Below, piece after piece: positions 36,741 to 48,189 of a stretch of DNA of 64,000 nt. The notes under the pieces are model-generated. The model made no database searches, had not been told where the DNA came from, and saw nothing but the letters and a program-made list of their open reading frames with translations. Source of the stretch: Cymbidium sinense (Eukaryota > Streptophyta > Magnoliopsida > Asparagales > Orchidaceae); the NCBI GenBank assembly GCA_021442155.1, contig CM038221.1, positions 144,560,264 to 144,624,263 on the forward strand, given 5' to 3'. Every line of letters begins with the position of its first letter. Positions within the stretch are counted from its first letter, which is position 1. The translations under genes and the position numbers were made by a program.

Positions 36741-37010
36741 TGTTCACATTATTCTAATGAGGGAAAATTTATATATATACTTGTTCGCATTGTTCCAATA
36801 TGGCAGAAAAATTATTTGTGATACTCTGCTCACATTGTTCCAATATGGAGGTTAAAAGAACATGTTCACGTTGTTCCAACGTCAAGGAAATTATTTGTGA
36901 TAAGCACTCGCTCACATTGTTCAAATGGGGGAAACTTTGTTATAAGTATTCACGCGTTCAAGGAAAATTGTCTATAATATAAGTACTTGTATGCATTGTT
37001 CCAATGCTAC
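36741..37010 (+). repeat. ~60-bp tandem repeats, each with a short hairpin
   Basis: Six to seven units of TACTTGTTCACATTGTTCCAATATGG plus GGAAAATTATTTGTGATAAG. The hairpin arms differ yet pair: CATTA/TAATG at 36,747-36,759, ACGTTG/CAACGT at 36,868-36,882, GCATTG/CAATGC at 36,993-37,007, all around a TTC loop. Other units are partly unpaired. The frame at 36,800-36,982 is produced by the repeat. Confidence 0.65.
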
Positions 37011-37526
37011 AAGGAAATGCTATGCTATACAAACCCAGCACATCTTTCTTGGAGTGGTGGGCAAACAAAATTTTGGCCATGGTGCCTTATGACACCTACC
37101 ATGCACGCCTTTCTCAAACCATCCCCTTACATGATGACGCCTGAGGCTCCCAAAATTTTTGATAAAAAAAGAGAATGTTTAAGTTTCAAAGCATTATTGT
37201 AATTCATGAAATTCAATTCAGCTTTTATCATTAAATTCTCCTTTGGCTAATTAAGTTAAAACAAGAGTAAAAAAAGATTGTTGGAAATGCATGCCTACAT
37301 AAAAGAGAAATTTATGTGTTTATTGTGCATGAACAATCTAAAGTTCAAATCATGCAAATTATGTTATTTCATACCATTATAGCTTCATTGGCTTATACAT
37401 TGTCATCTTTGAATTTTTAATTTGGGCATTGATATATGGCACTTGTTTCTTTCTCTTGACTAAAAAAAAGAGAGAAGATGAAAAGAAAATAAGTATTTAT
37501 CTATGATTGTTCAACCCATGCCTTAT

Positions 37527-38240
37527 TTGATTCTTACTTGAATTTTGATGTTATGAGAACAATCATTTGTGTGCTACTAGATTTGTTATGGATGCTTAAC
37601 CTATACATAACCATGCTCTATTTTATCTTATGATAATCATCTCTTTTATGTGCTATATAAGTGAGTTGGAAGTCAAAAGAGAAACCCTATGTATTACATA
37701 GCTCAAATCTTGCTTTGTTAACAAGTATCCATTCATGTTATATTCTTTTACCTTTATCTTAATTTTGGGATAAGGTTAAAATGAAATTCAACAAGAGGGA
37801 TCATTCATTTATATTATTTAGCTATGTTTGACTTGATTCCTACTTGAATCTCAATGTCATATGGGCAATTACTTATTTGAAGCCAGATTTTTACTTATCT
37901 TATGATAATCCTCTCTTTTATATGCTATATGAGTGGATTAAAAGTGAAAAAGAGGAACCCTATGTACTACATAAGTTCAAATCTTGCTTTGTTATCAAAT
38001 ATCCCTTTATGTCAAATTGTTTTACTTTTATCTTAATCATGGGATAAGGTTGTAATAAAAATTAGCAAGAGGGTTTATTTTTTTGCATTACTTTGGTATG
38101 GTTAACTTGATTCTTACTTGCATCTTAATGTCATATGAGCAATTATTTGTTTAGATCCATATTTTCAGATTTATGTGTTATTACATTTGGTATAAATGCT
38201 TGATCTACATATGTCCATATGTCATATTCACTTTATGAAA
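37527..38240 (+). repeat. ~280-300-bp tandem repeat, 2.4 copies
   Basis: Unit starts near 37,530, 37,834 and 38,110 (GATTC(T/C)TACTTG(A/C)A). Shared landmarks are ATCTTATGATAATC(A/C)TCTCTTTTAT, CCCTATGTA(T/C)TACATA, CAAATCTTGCTTTGTTA and ATGGGATAAGGTT or a close variant. The third copy is truncated. The frame at 37,844-38,047 lies within it. Confidence 0.65.
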
Positions 38241-39250
38241 AGAAAAGAAGAAAGAATGAATTCAAATCTAAATTTTAGGCTTGCTCTTTTCACTGTATTC
38301 ATTCTCAAGAAATGATATACAAAGTTGCACATGTATAGAGCCAAAGATTGCTAGGTTTGGTTTGCAAGTTTCAAATAATTTTCCAAGGATTGAAAGTTGT
38401 TGTTTTTGTTGCTTCAAGCTAAAGTTGGGTTTAATCATGCATTGAGTATGTCATAAGCATATTACTAGACAATCCCCTAAGGCTTGAATCAGTTTAAAAT
38501 GAGAAAGAAGTATGACATAAAGCCCATATAAACTCAATTTCATAAGTTTCTCATTAGTAAATAACATTGAAACATAATTTCATATGGCATTTTCTTTATG
38601 TGTTGCCTCTAAACAATTACCATGTCATATGAAGTGAGTTTTGACTTGTTTTTTTGTAAAAGTCATAATTTTATTACTTCATGATACTTATATTTGAATC
38701 CTCTTAAATGGTGAACTCATCATTATGTTAAAGCAAACTTGAAAGTGATAGGATTCATGAAATAAGCAAGATATTATCTTTGATCTTTTGATATGGCTAT
38801 CTTTGATGCTCCAAAATGAGTTAAGTCTCAATCGGATTTTTCTTTCTCTTATCAATTCAAACTCTTCTTTATGTAATATGACAAGGTTTCTTAAAAAAAG
38901 AGAAAGAAAAGAGAATCCACCTTTGTATTTCCTTCTATTGTTTGGAATTAAAAATTTACTTGTGCATGACTATTCAATCATATCATTTGATAATTCTTGA
39001 AGAAAGGTGTTGTCATTTGCTATGAAAACTTGTCATGTGATGTTTCTATACAACCAATTCCTATCTAAAACTATGATCATTATAGCACCCCAAAAAAATC
39101 AACAAGTGCATGAAGTTTAAATCAAACTAAACGCCTCATTTTCATGAAAATCTCTTACTTCTTTTAGCTTGCAATCTTGTTGGACAAATTAAAACATTAA
39201 ATTACATGATAAGGTTTAAACCTAGAATATCAAAATTAAACATGACTTAC
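38241..39250. other. AT-rich DNA without a recognisable feature
   Basis: No protein family, RNA gene or clear repeat seen. The frame at 38,788-39,000 has no signature. Confidence 0.4.
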
Positions 39251-39420
39251 CGGATGGATATTTTGAGGTCAATCCCAATTGTTGGTGGGTTCCTTTAGAA
39301 GTTGGTAAATCCCTTTAGGAACTTTAAACTTATGATATTCCTTGTGAGAAGGATGTAAGGATGTGAAGGAAATAGGAGAGTAAATCCTCATGAGCGGAAG
39401 GATGCTCTCATATTTATAAT
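39248..39420 (-). promoter_or_regulatory. Possible minus-strand promoter and splice donor
   Basis: Reverse complement: CATTATAAATATGAGAG (TATA-like, near 39,415), about 130-150 bases of leader-like text, then CCATCCGGTAAGT, a good plant splice-donor match near 39,250. It could be the start of an old transcription unit or a retroelement promoter. No coding exon is recognised, so this is tentative. Confidence 0.25.
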
Positions 39421-39439
39421 GTATAGTAGCTTGCTCTAA

Positions 39440-39800
39440 AACTCTATTCCTAAGTAAATGTCATTTAAGCCCTTTTGCATAAGGCCAAAATGTTAAACCA
39501 TAAGGACAAAATGATAAATGAGATTTGTATTATCCCATTAATTCTTATGTGTTTTTGTTTCATATTAAGGAGGAAGAAAATTTGTCCTCCTCTTCTTTCT
39601 CTTCACGACATCATGTCATGCAAAAATATATATAAGTTACACATGAAATGGGCTTGATGACAAAAGGCATAAATGGCATTTATGTTATCTCATTAAAGTC
39701 TTATGACTTTTTTACATGATAATTAAGGAGGAAGAAAATTCCTCTCCTTTCTTTCTTCCACGACATCATGCCATAAAAAAATATACACATAAATACATAT
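39440..39800 (+). repeat. ~165-bp tandem duplication
   Basis: 39,500-39,640 and 39,660-39,790 share CATAA..GGC/CATAAATGG, TTATG(T/A)..TTTT, AAGGAGGAAGAAAATT, CCTC(T/C)TTC and CACGACATCATG(T/C)CAT. A weaker third piece with GTGCCATGACA occurs near 40,120. Confidence 0.5.
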
Positions 39801-39924
39801 GCATAAGTGCATGATAAAAGTCCATCATCCCCTTTACTCTCTTTTATCATTTCTTTTTAAATGACCCATGAAATAAGAATGAATTAAAAAAAAAAGAGCT
39901 TCTTTATCTCTATGAGATTGTGTC

Positions 39925-40020
39925 ATATCAAATAAAAAAAGAGAAAAGAAGAAAATAATAAATGAAAAGAAGAAAAAAGAAAGGGAAAGAGAGAAAAATG
40001 GGGGCAATGAAGAGAAAATT
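39925..40020 (+). repeat. Purine-rich tract
   Basis: Almost all A and G: repeated AAAAGAAGAAAA and GGGAAAGAGAGAAAAATGGGGG. It could be a polypurine tract of a retroelement but no LTR start follows. Confidence 0.5.
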
Positions 40021-40739
40021 TATTAAAAGTTGGATTTATTTGTTTCTTTTCATAACTTCTCCATACATTGTAATAAATAAATAAGAAAAATATGACTTCC
40101 CCTTCTTAATAGATTTGTGCCATGACAAAAAAAAAGAGGAATCCATGTCAAATAAAATAAAATAATAATCATATCATGATATTTTGTTTTCATGCTTGGC
40201 TCATTTTAAATTCCCTAAGTGGGCTGATAAAAAAGTAACTAGCCCATTTAAAATTATTAAGCTCTCTTTATCTTAAAATCTAAAAAGTTCATTGGACCCA
40301 AATTCATAAATGGTCTCATAAAGGGCCAAGTTAATAGAAAGCTCATTAAGCCCAAGCCCATATGAGAGCTTATGATTGAGTTAATCTTCATGCTTTCAAA
40401 TACTTATACATATGAGGAGAGTTAAAAGTGAGTAACTCTCATGTGTATGTCATAACATTCCATTACTTTATTGATTTTGATATATGATATATGTATGGGA
40501 GAATCATATATGTTTGCTTACTACATATATGATATATGTATGAGTGTTGAACAAAGTAAGCTTGAACATGTTTCATGACAAAGTATTTTATCACATAGAT
40601 TTATACTAGCTCTATGACATTCCTTTAAATTTCATGGGAACTTTAATTGAAAAAGATACTACGTTTGATGTTGTTTAGCAAGTGTTTTGAATATTTAAAT
40701 GTATATCCTATAAAGATGGATATATTTGATTCATGATAA

Positions 40740-41000
40740 ACCATAAAATCTACATCATTCAGAACAGATGCTCACTTGATTTGCAAACAAATATTTTTAT
40801 ATATATTTCAGTACAGATACATGCATGATCATTTAGAACAAATGTTCATTTGGTTTGCAACAAGTATTTGACAATATTGAACTCATATTTTTGCAAAAAA
40901 AAAAAAAGATCTTCACTTATTTTATGACAAGTATTTATATGAATCAATGCTCTTATCTTTTATAAAGAAGATTTGCACTTGATTCGTGATTTCTTCTAGG
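40740..41000 (+). repeat. ~70-bp degenerate repeats
   Basis: Three to four copies of CATTTAGAACAAATGTTCATTTGGTTTGCAA followed by CAAGTATTT, near 40,755, 40,828, 40,900 and 40,968; the last two are strongly diverged. Confidence 0.4.
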
Positions 41001-41004
41001 CATC

Positions 41005-41460
41005 AAAACTTAGATTTGACACATATGTCATAGCAAGCATAATCACTTCAACTTAGACATCTAAATATCCATACAATATTTTAAAAGAACAAATACTTGT
41101 ATGTATGTTGAAGTATTCATTAGATCAAATACCTAGAAAAATTTGCAAGTCAAATGTAAAAGTGAAAGAACAGATAACTACACTTCCCGGTTTGATCTTA
41201 GGACCGAGTTTGGGTTAACAAAACCCAAAATTCCATATCAAAATTTATTCTTGCAATTTGACACATATGTCATGCCGAACATAATTACTTCAACTTAGAT
41301 ATCTAAATGTTCATACAATATTTTAAAAGAATAGCTAATGTATGTTGAAGTATTCATTAGATCAATCATCTAAAAGATATGCAAGTCATATGCAAAATGA
41401 AAGAATAGATATCTACCTAGTTTGGTCTTGAGTGCGTTAACAAAACTTACAAAATCTAAT
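41005..41460 (+). repeat. ~242-bp tandem duplication
   Basis: GACACATATGTCAT occurs at 41,018 and 41,260. After each come ATAATCACTTCAACTTAGA-like text, ATACAATATTTTAAAAGAA, TGTATGTTGAAGTATTCATT, GCAAGTCA.ATG and a TTTGGTCTTG/TTTGATCTTAGG block ending in GTTAACAAAAC. Confidence 0.65.
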
Positions 41461-42314
41461 ATTATTATTATAAGAGTTTCAATTTAATAAAATTTGAGAA
41501 ACTAATTCTATCATATAATTACAAAATAAAAGTAGATCATTACGATTCTCAAGTTCAAGCTCTCAAGAGAAAAGTCTCAAAGATCCTCTATGCTGACAAG
41601 ATTTGGATGACTATAATTCTTGAAGCAATAAATTTAGACCCGATCCTCTGTAGAAAAATAAGCAGAGTTAACAAGATCTATTAGCCAATAATAATCATAT
41701 AATCGAGAAAGGCGATCATTATTAAAGTTCTAAAAATGAATCATTATATGTTAAATCTAAATTAATTATAAAATGATCAGAATTCAAATAAAAAAATTTA
41801 AATTAAATTAATTATTTAAATTTAAACTTAAAATCATCCACCCCTCCATAACTGTTTGTCGAGGGTGATAAATTAAGAAGACTTTTGCTCACAAAGAGCC
41901 ATTGTCAAATCAAATACATAAGTATTTTCACACTTAAATAATTTTCTATACGTCTGTATATGGGCCCGTGTTTTTGTCCGTAGTTTTACAAAATGACACC
42001 ACATAAACGAATAAAGCATGACTCGAGCCGCCGCGAAAATGACACCACTAAATTACGCAAATCAGATGTATTCCCCAATGGCTTTGCTCTTTGAGCTATG
42101 AATTATAGAATGTGTTTGATTGAGCAAAATGCACTATGTTAGTTAAGGTTGACTTATATTTGTTCCCTTAGACAAACTCTTTCCTCAAGAACACCTTAGA
42201 CGAACCCATGAGTAAACAAGGATCCACAAGCCGTCACTTTGACTAAGCTTTAATTACTGGACCATAAATAACTTGATGATGAACCATAGATCTGGGACGT
42301 CATCATTCCCCCCA
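41461..42314. other. Unassigned AT-rich DNA
   Basis: No gene or repeat identified. It may mark the right edge of the repeat-rich block and the start of DNA belonging to the mtACP neighbourhood. Confidence 0.35.
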
Positions 42315-42418
42315 AACAAAAGTTTTAAATTAAGATGATAAATTTCATAATTTTCAAACTCCACTCAACAAAAGTTTTAAATTAAAATGATAAATTTCAT
42401 AAATTTTAAACTCCACTC
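42315..42418 (+). repeat. Perfectly adjacent 52-bp duplication
   Basis: 42,315-42,366 and 42,367-42,418 both read AACAAAAGTTTTAAATTAA, then ATGATAAATTTCATAA and end AAACTCCACTC, with three to four differences. Confidence 0.75.
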
Positions 42419-42639
42419 TTCTATTATATACTGTTATATTATCTTAATCGAAAGTGCTCTCGATTGAGAGGGATAATTAACTATAGTGTTTATGCTATAT
42501 GAAATTGAAAGATCTAAAGTCCTCACAAAATGAGGAAGAAATCTCTGGGTAGTGTCTTATCTACTATTCATCTAACTTTTGATATTTTTACCGACACTTA
42601 AAATTATCGTTTCATCGAAGAGGTTGGTGGCAAATTTTC

Positions 42640-42787
42640 GAATCCTACAGCTTGAATTGGCCGAAAATGGGATTTAGCATCATAGCTGCCGCGAAGTTGA
42701 GACTTGAGGCTTCTTTCCGTGGCCCGCGGTCTATGACTTTTTTTTTTCTAAATTATCCCTCCGCGGTCTCAACTTCCACGGCTCGCA
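42640..42787. repeat. GC-rich inverted-repeat island
   Basis: AAGTTGAGAC at 42,694-42,703 is the exact complement of GTCTCAACTT at 42,766-42,775. Both are next to CCGCGG-like and TCC(G/A)(T/C)GGC text. It may be a relic of a small foldback element abutting the MITE candidate. Confidence 0.4.
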
Positions 42788-43437
42788 GTTTGGGACAGCT
42801 CTAAAATTAATTTAAATTATTGTTATAATTTATTATATAATTCTTAATTCCTAACTACTTAATTTAAAATATAATATTGATTAATATTTAATTTATTTAA
42901 ATTAATCTTATTTAATTAAAATTATTTTAAATGAGCTTTCTAATTTAATTTATTATTAATGATTAATTTAAATTTTTGTGTATGATAATTAAAATGTAAT
43001 AAATTTAATTATAAATTGTATATTTGATAATTAATTGGATTATGATAAATAAATAAAAATTAAAAATATTGATTAATATTTAATTTATTTAATAAAAAAT
43101 TAATTATTGACTAATTACTTTAGTGAATAATTAATTAGAGATTTACTAATTAATATTAAACTATATATTTATAATTAATTTAATTTAATAATTTTAATAT
43201 TAGTATTATTTATTATGTGATATGTAATCTCTTAATGTAATTTAGTAACTTTTGCTTATATATGAAAATTAATTATCTTATTTTTCAGCATGTTCATAAC
43301 ATTCAACATAAAATATTTTAATCTTTTCTACACTGCAAAGATTCTGAATCAATTTTCAAGAATCACAGCTTCAATAACAGCAACTTCATGTCACCAATAT
43401 TTTCTATAATAATTTCACAGCTGAAGCTGTCCTAAAC
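42788..43437. mobile_element. MITE candidate with GTTTGGGACAGCT termini
   Basis: Left end GTTTGGGACAGCT (42,788-42,800) and right end AGCTGTCCTAAAC (43,425-43,437) are inverted with one mismatch in 13. The 650-bp interior is extremely AT-rich (ATTTAATTTA-like) and has no coding. I could not find a convincing target-site duplication, so boundaries and superfamily are uncertain. Confidence 0.5.
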
Positions 43438-43446
43438 GTACCCTTA

Positions 43447-43471
43447 CTCTCTCTCTCTCTCTCTCTCTCTC
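43447..43471 (+). repeat. (CT)n microsatellite
   Basis: Twelve CT units immediately right of the MITE candidate and upstream of the GC-richer stretch holding a small ORF. Confidence 0.9.
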
Positions 43472-43537
43472 CCTTTACCCTCTCCATAACAATCGTCGGA
43501 GCTCATCGTAGTCCCATGTCATCGCCGGTGATTAGCA

Positions 43538-43702
43538 ATGGCATCGACGGGATTTCGGTGTCTGTCTCCTCTTCTTGTTGTGGGTTCTAGCTGGGTCATC
43601 GAAAAGGTTGCAACAAGGGAGAAGATCGCGATCGAGTTGAAGAAAAGCGAGCGAAATCCTCCTGCATCTGCCAATAGAACTATGCCGAGCTTCTTGCAGT
43701 AG
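43538..43702 (+). CDS. Hypothetical 54-residue ORF
   Basis: An ATG-started frame begins MASTGFRCLSPLLVVGSS and ends MPSFLQ before TAG. It lies in a GC-richer stretch (43,480-43,720) after a CT-rich tract, which resembles a plant 5' leader followed by a first exon. A GTATG donor-like site follows at about 43,718. The product is unknown. It may equally be a captured exon fragment or chance. Confidence 0.25.
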   Translation: MASTGFRCLSPLLVVGSSWVIEKVATREKIAIELKKSERNPPASANRTMPSFLQ

Positions 43703-45491
43703 CCTGCAATTGAACGTATGAGGACCTAGAGAATATGCACACCCTCCAGAAATAGGTTCAGCCCATCAATAAATCTATTCATGAATAAGAAAATTTTGAG
43801 TTTTTTAAATAAGCCATTATCAGATAATATAACTGGACAAACGGAAATATAAATAAATATGTTGATCCACTAATATATGACCTTAAAGAAGTCAGGAGAA
43901 TAAATAGAATAAATTGAATTGAATAAACTGAATTATAGTTTGATTCTATTGATTTAATTTTATAAATTATTTAAATAATTTAATTATTTAAGTTATTTAT
44001 TTCAATTTATTCTATTAAATAAAAAAGTTGACCAATTAAATCAAATACACAGACTTAAGATCTATTTGGAACAACTATTTTTTTTTATAAAAATAGTTAT
44101 AGAATTATCGTATGAAAAATAACTTTTTCAAAATTTATGGTAAGTATTATAAATATTATTATTTTAAAAAACAAAATAATATTTTTTATGATTATCAAAT
44201 TTTAATAAATTTAATTTTCAAAAATAATTTATCATCACAAAAAATTCTAAAACAATAACCAAAAATCAATAATCAAATGCAATAATATAAAAAAAGTAAA
44301 GCATGAGAAATTTGCTCAATCACATCTTGAGAGTGATCGATTGAGAATTTAAATTGATGCATGATTTACAAATATAATTGCAATGCTTGAGCATTGTGGC
44401 TTTGAAGTTGTGAGTCAATAACTCTAATTGGAATTAAAATGTAATTTAAATGTTGACATTTGATTTAGATATTAATTAAAATTTAACTTAGATTTGATGA
44501 TTGCGGCTAAGCAAAATGCTACATTATTCGAACTTATTTATTTATTTATTTAATCAAAATTGAACTGAAATTAAACAAAACCTATGTTTCAAAGCCTTAT
44601 TTAACTTCATTATTAATTTTATTATTTAAACCTCAAGTCATAATCAAACTTTAGCTTATTATAATTATATTTAAGGTGGTGATGAATTCAGCATATTATC
44701 AAATTACGAAAAATACAAGTATTTATAAATTTTTATCAAATTTGATAATATCCCATTGATCATTATTTTAAATATTTTATGAATAAACAAATTAAAGTTT
44801 CAACATATTCATTAACTATCAGTTATTTTTTTAATTATTGAATATTAGTTAAAAATAAATTTGCTTTTTAATCTACAAATGCACATATTTACTCTATTTT
44901 CATCATACTTCTACTACAATTATATAAAAAACTAGTATAAAGGCATAAAATTAAAAATAATAAAAATATAACAGCATAAAAAATTATCAAAAAAGCAACA
45001 AATGATCATTAAAATAATATTTCATTAAACTCTTAATAAAATACTTGTCAGACAATAAATAAACATATTTATAAACAATGATGATCAAACAAATCAATGT
45101 TCAAATTTATTTCTATATCTAAGCTTTAAAAAATTTATTCAATAATTTAAACAAACAAATCAAAATGACCCATATATGAACAAGCATCAGATTGTTCATC
45201 AAGTATGCTAATTCATTTACAATCCTAATTGCACCAAAAAACTAAATCACAAGCATCAAATAAACTGTAATACAGATAACATGCATAATCCAAAGGGAAC
45301 TGATATTAAAGGCTTAGATAAACAGAACTCCTAAAAGAAAAATACATAGCGTCGTCTTCTCCATTGAACAACCCTTCATGCATCTACTACAACGAAGAAG
45401 AGAAATAGAAACTTGAGAACCAGCAAAGTTTTGGACAAATATTACTGAACAAAAACACTCAAAAGGGGATCCTCTGAGTCCAGCAAAATCA
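43703..45491. other. AT-rich intergenic DNA
   Basis: No gene seen. Around 44,050-44,280 a weak inverted-terminal pattern (CTATTTGGAACAACTATT at the left, the complement of GCATTTGATTATTGATT at the right) hints at an old MITE but is too degraded to call. Confidence 0.4.
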
Positions 45492-45497
45492 TTTATT
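45492..45497 (-). terminator. Poly(A) signal of the mtACP locus
   Basis: AATAAA on the minus strand, about 60 bases after the TGA stop, preceded by TTTGT, as in plant 3' ends. Confidence 0.5.
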
Positions 45498-45554
45498 ACA
45501 AACCTGTGAGTTAAGAACTCGAAGATATCGTGAAAACATAGAACTAAAGCAGCT

Positions 45555-45731
45555 TCATTTGGCTTGTGGATGAGCTTTTATGTATTCAATGAGTTGAGAT
45601 GTGTTTGAGATCTTGTCAGCCTCACTATTAGGGATTTCTATGGCGAATTCCTCTTCTACTGCTGTCATAACTTGGACGCTGTCAAGCATATCTAACTGTA
45701 AATCTCCCTTAAAATCTGCAGTAGAGTTCAC
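45555..45731 (-). pseudogene. mtACP exon 2: helices II-IV, DSL serine lost
   Basis: Reads VNSTADFKGDLQLDMLDSVQ, VMTAVEEEFAIEIPNSEADK, ISNTSQLIEYIKAHPQAK, then TGA. Relatives have 'DLGLDSLDxVEVVMALEEEF', 'EIPDxEADKI' and an HPQAK end, so nearly all hallmark residues are present. The pantetheine-bearing Ser codon is ATG (Met), two substitutions away from any Ser codon type. The acceptor is a pyrimidine-rich tract ending CAG at 45,734-45,732. The longer frame to 45,770 reads into the intron from a TTG and is not coding. Confidence 0.85.
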
Positions 45732-46026
45732 CTGACGAGAAAGAAATGGAAAAGCAACCAACCAGTTCAAACATCATAATATTGGATGAAATATGATTTC
45801 TATGAGTTTATATTGACACCACTATAGTTTTTTTAGCTAATGTGATAATTTGTCAAAAGAGAGGTAGTGATATCCATAATAGGACAAACACAGAAGAAAT
45901 ATAAACATTTTAGTAATCATTTTGAAGACAAAGCACACTTCTATATTCCATTGGCATAAAAGGATTTCCTTAATCTCATTGAGATTTGAGAGTCATGTTG
46001 ATGAATTTAATCTATTTCATTTGCTC

Positions 46027-46156
46027 AAAGGGTGCCAATTAGTCTAGCTGATAAGACCTGAGGAAGTTGTGGCTAAGATCTTAGATTCAAATCGCCATCA
46101 TAATAAAGCTCCACCACCTTATAGACTTGAGTGACAGTAAAAAAATAAAAATAAAA
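46027..46156 (+). mobile_element. tRNA-derived SINE with 10-bp target duplication
   Basis: TCATTTGCTC at 46,017-46,026 is repeated exactly at 46,157-46,166. Between them lie 130 bp with an A-box-like TAGTCTAGCTGATAAG (about 46,040) and a B-box-like GATTCAAATCG (about 46,083), tRNA-promoter spacing, and an A-rich tail (AAAAAAATAAAAATAAAA). It sits in the mtACP intron about 295 bp upstream of the splice acceptor, antisense to the gene. Confidence 0.8.
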
Positions 46157-46867
46157 TCATTTGCTCCTCTTATTTTTGAAATCTCCTAAGAGAATTTTAA
46201 AATATCTCCTACTAAACATTATATAATAGAGGGATTTACATACATACAACATGATTTTTATGTATTTACATATCAAACACCCAAACTTCAATTTTTATAT
46301 ATATATAACCATAATCTTCAATATCACATCAAAATTACCATTATCACTTACTTTTTAAAAGTAAAATGCACCTTTTTAAGATATAGGAAAGTATTAGATA
46401 AATAAATATCTAACTTTAGGTGTTAGGTTTGTAAATACCTAAGAATTGTATGGTATATATGAAAATCTTCCTATATAATATTATAGGATGTAACCTTTTA
46501 ACCAACTTTCACGGCCCAAAAGCCCAAGAATCTGTCTAGCTGACTGCTCCAAAAATTTCTGCGATATTTGGTTGTTGTGTAGGGATACTTTGCAGTCAAA
46601 AGATAACAGTAAATGTGAGTTTTGGTCATTTGGAAAGTTGACTTCTGAAGAATGATAATGATGTTAAAAATTGGAAGGAATATCATAAGAATCCATGTTT
46701 TACCAGTTCTTTAACATTTATTATAACTTGCTGCAACTTCCAACAGCTTCTTGACTTCTCACTCGTTACCAATTTCCTGTCTAAGAAGATGGAGTAAGAT
46801 GTGGAGCATTTTGCATAAAAAAGAATGCTTCCCTAATCAACTTTGAGAAGAGGAATGCCATGGGTCT

Positions 46868-47087
46868 GTTTGGGATCAATTTTATTCTGGGCTTTTCATT
46901 TTTACTTTTATATTATTTTAAAATTATGTTTGTTTAATATATTTTTAAACATAAATCATATTATTTTTAAAACACTTATAATAACTTTTGAATATTTTTA
47001 AAAATAATAATCATTATGAAATATATTTAATTTTGAATCAAAATATAAAAATAAAAAATAGAAAACAAAATAAAAGTGATCCCAAAC
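46868..47087. mobile_element. 220-bp MITE candidate, GTTTGGGATCA termini
   Basis: The left end GTTTGGGATCAATTTTATT and the reverse complement of the right end, GTTTGGGATCACTTTTATT, differ at one of 19 positions. The interior is AT-rich and non-coding. No clear target duplication. The first eight bases resemble the 650-bp candidate at 42,788, suggesting related families. Confidence 0.6.
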
Positions 47088-48172
47088 TTCCCCTAAGAAA
47101 ACTCTAGTACGTTACCTTACCGCGAGATCTGAATCCCCATACCAACTGAGTTCCCCACCTTGCAGATAATCTTTCTTTGTATAAAGGCTCATTTCGGAAG
47201 TTCCAGCAATTTGTCTAATTTTCAATTATAATTACGATAACTATTCTTATTTATTCCTTCTAGCTATTATCATTATTCATATTTTTTAGCTCTACTAATT
47301 AATTCATTCCTCTGTGAATGCAATGGAAGAGGCCCGCAGTCATTTTACTGAGTTGTTGAATAGTAAATAGGCTCCCAAGTTGCAAGAAACTCCAGTTGTA
47401 CCGTATAGAAAAATGACGAATAATGTCATGGGAGTGAAGTTACGGTCGGGTTCTAAAGGCAGCAGGGTTTGTCTCCAAACATCTTGAAATATCCATCACT
47501 AGCTTGCGAAGTGGGACCTCCAAGAAACTAGGAATCAACAAAACTATAGTTTACTACTGCAAAGTATGACGCTTCTCAACTTTGCAACTTGTTTGGTTGT
47601 TGAATTTGAAAAACCTCCAAAGTTTGTGGATGCGATTCAACGACATGAGCTTGCAGCCTCATAAAATGTGAATGATGACTATATTGAGTGAGAAGTGACA
47701 TAAAAAGATTACTTTAGTGTAGGCGCTACAAATGCATCTAGTTTATCCAACATATGACAAACATAACCACAGAGAAGTTATCTATGAACGATCAAATACG
47801 AAAAAATGGCGGCCCTTTATCTCCTATCATTGACAAATTCAATAATCTTTTTAATATTGCAAAGAATATCCACTAAAGTTATTTGTTAAACTTTTACAAG
47901 TTTCAAGCTTTGAGTTTTTCTTGTTGATCTTCGTGTAGTAAATTATTTTTGCTTCAGCCACATGGACCTTATCCAATGGCAACCCAAGAAACAGAGAAGT
48001 CCAAGCTGCCCCGCTGCATATAACAACAACCTCACATGATCAAGCAGCTGGGCAGCAAGCCACTGGTTCCCAACCAAGGGGAAGTTCAATCACCCTTAAA
48101 GACTTGTAAAGCATAGCAGTTAAGGGACTTGAGTGCAAATGTGAAAGAAATGAAAATAAAAGTAATTTCATA
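47088..48172. other. Intron DNA, nothing recognised
   Basis: Moderate GC in places (47,320-47,520, 47,930-48,110) but no exon of the mtACP family and no repeat that I can name. Confidence 0.35.
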
Positions 48173-48189
48173 TAGTAATAAATATCATA

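Noticed and set aside
39925..40020. Polypurine tract marking an LTR start
   Set aside because: No TG-initiated LTR-like sequence follows and no second copy of the downstream sequence is in the window.
44050..44280. Possible MITE
   Set aside because: The inverted ends match at only about 60 percent by eye and there is no target duplication.
45732..45770. N-terminal extension of mtACP exon 2
   Set aside because: It starts at TTG and crosses a pyrimidine-rich tract with CAG acceptor exactly where the family's exon should begin.
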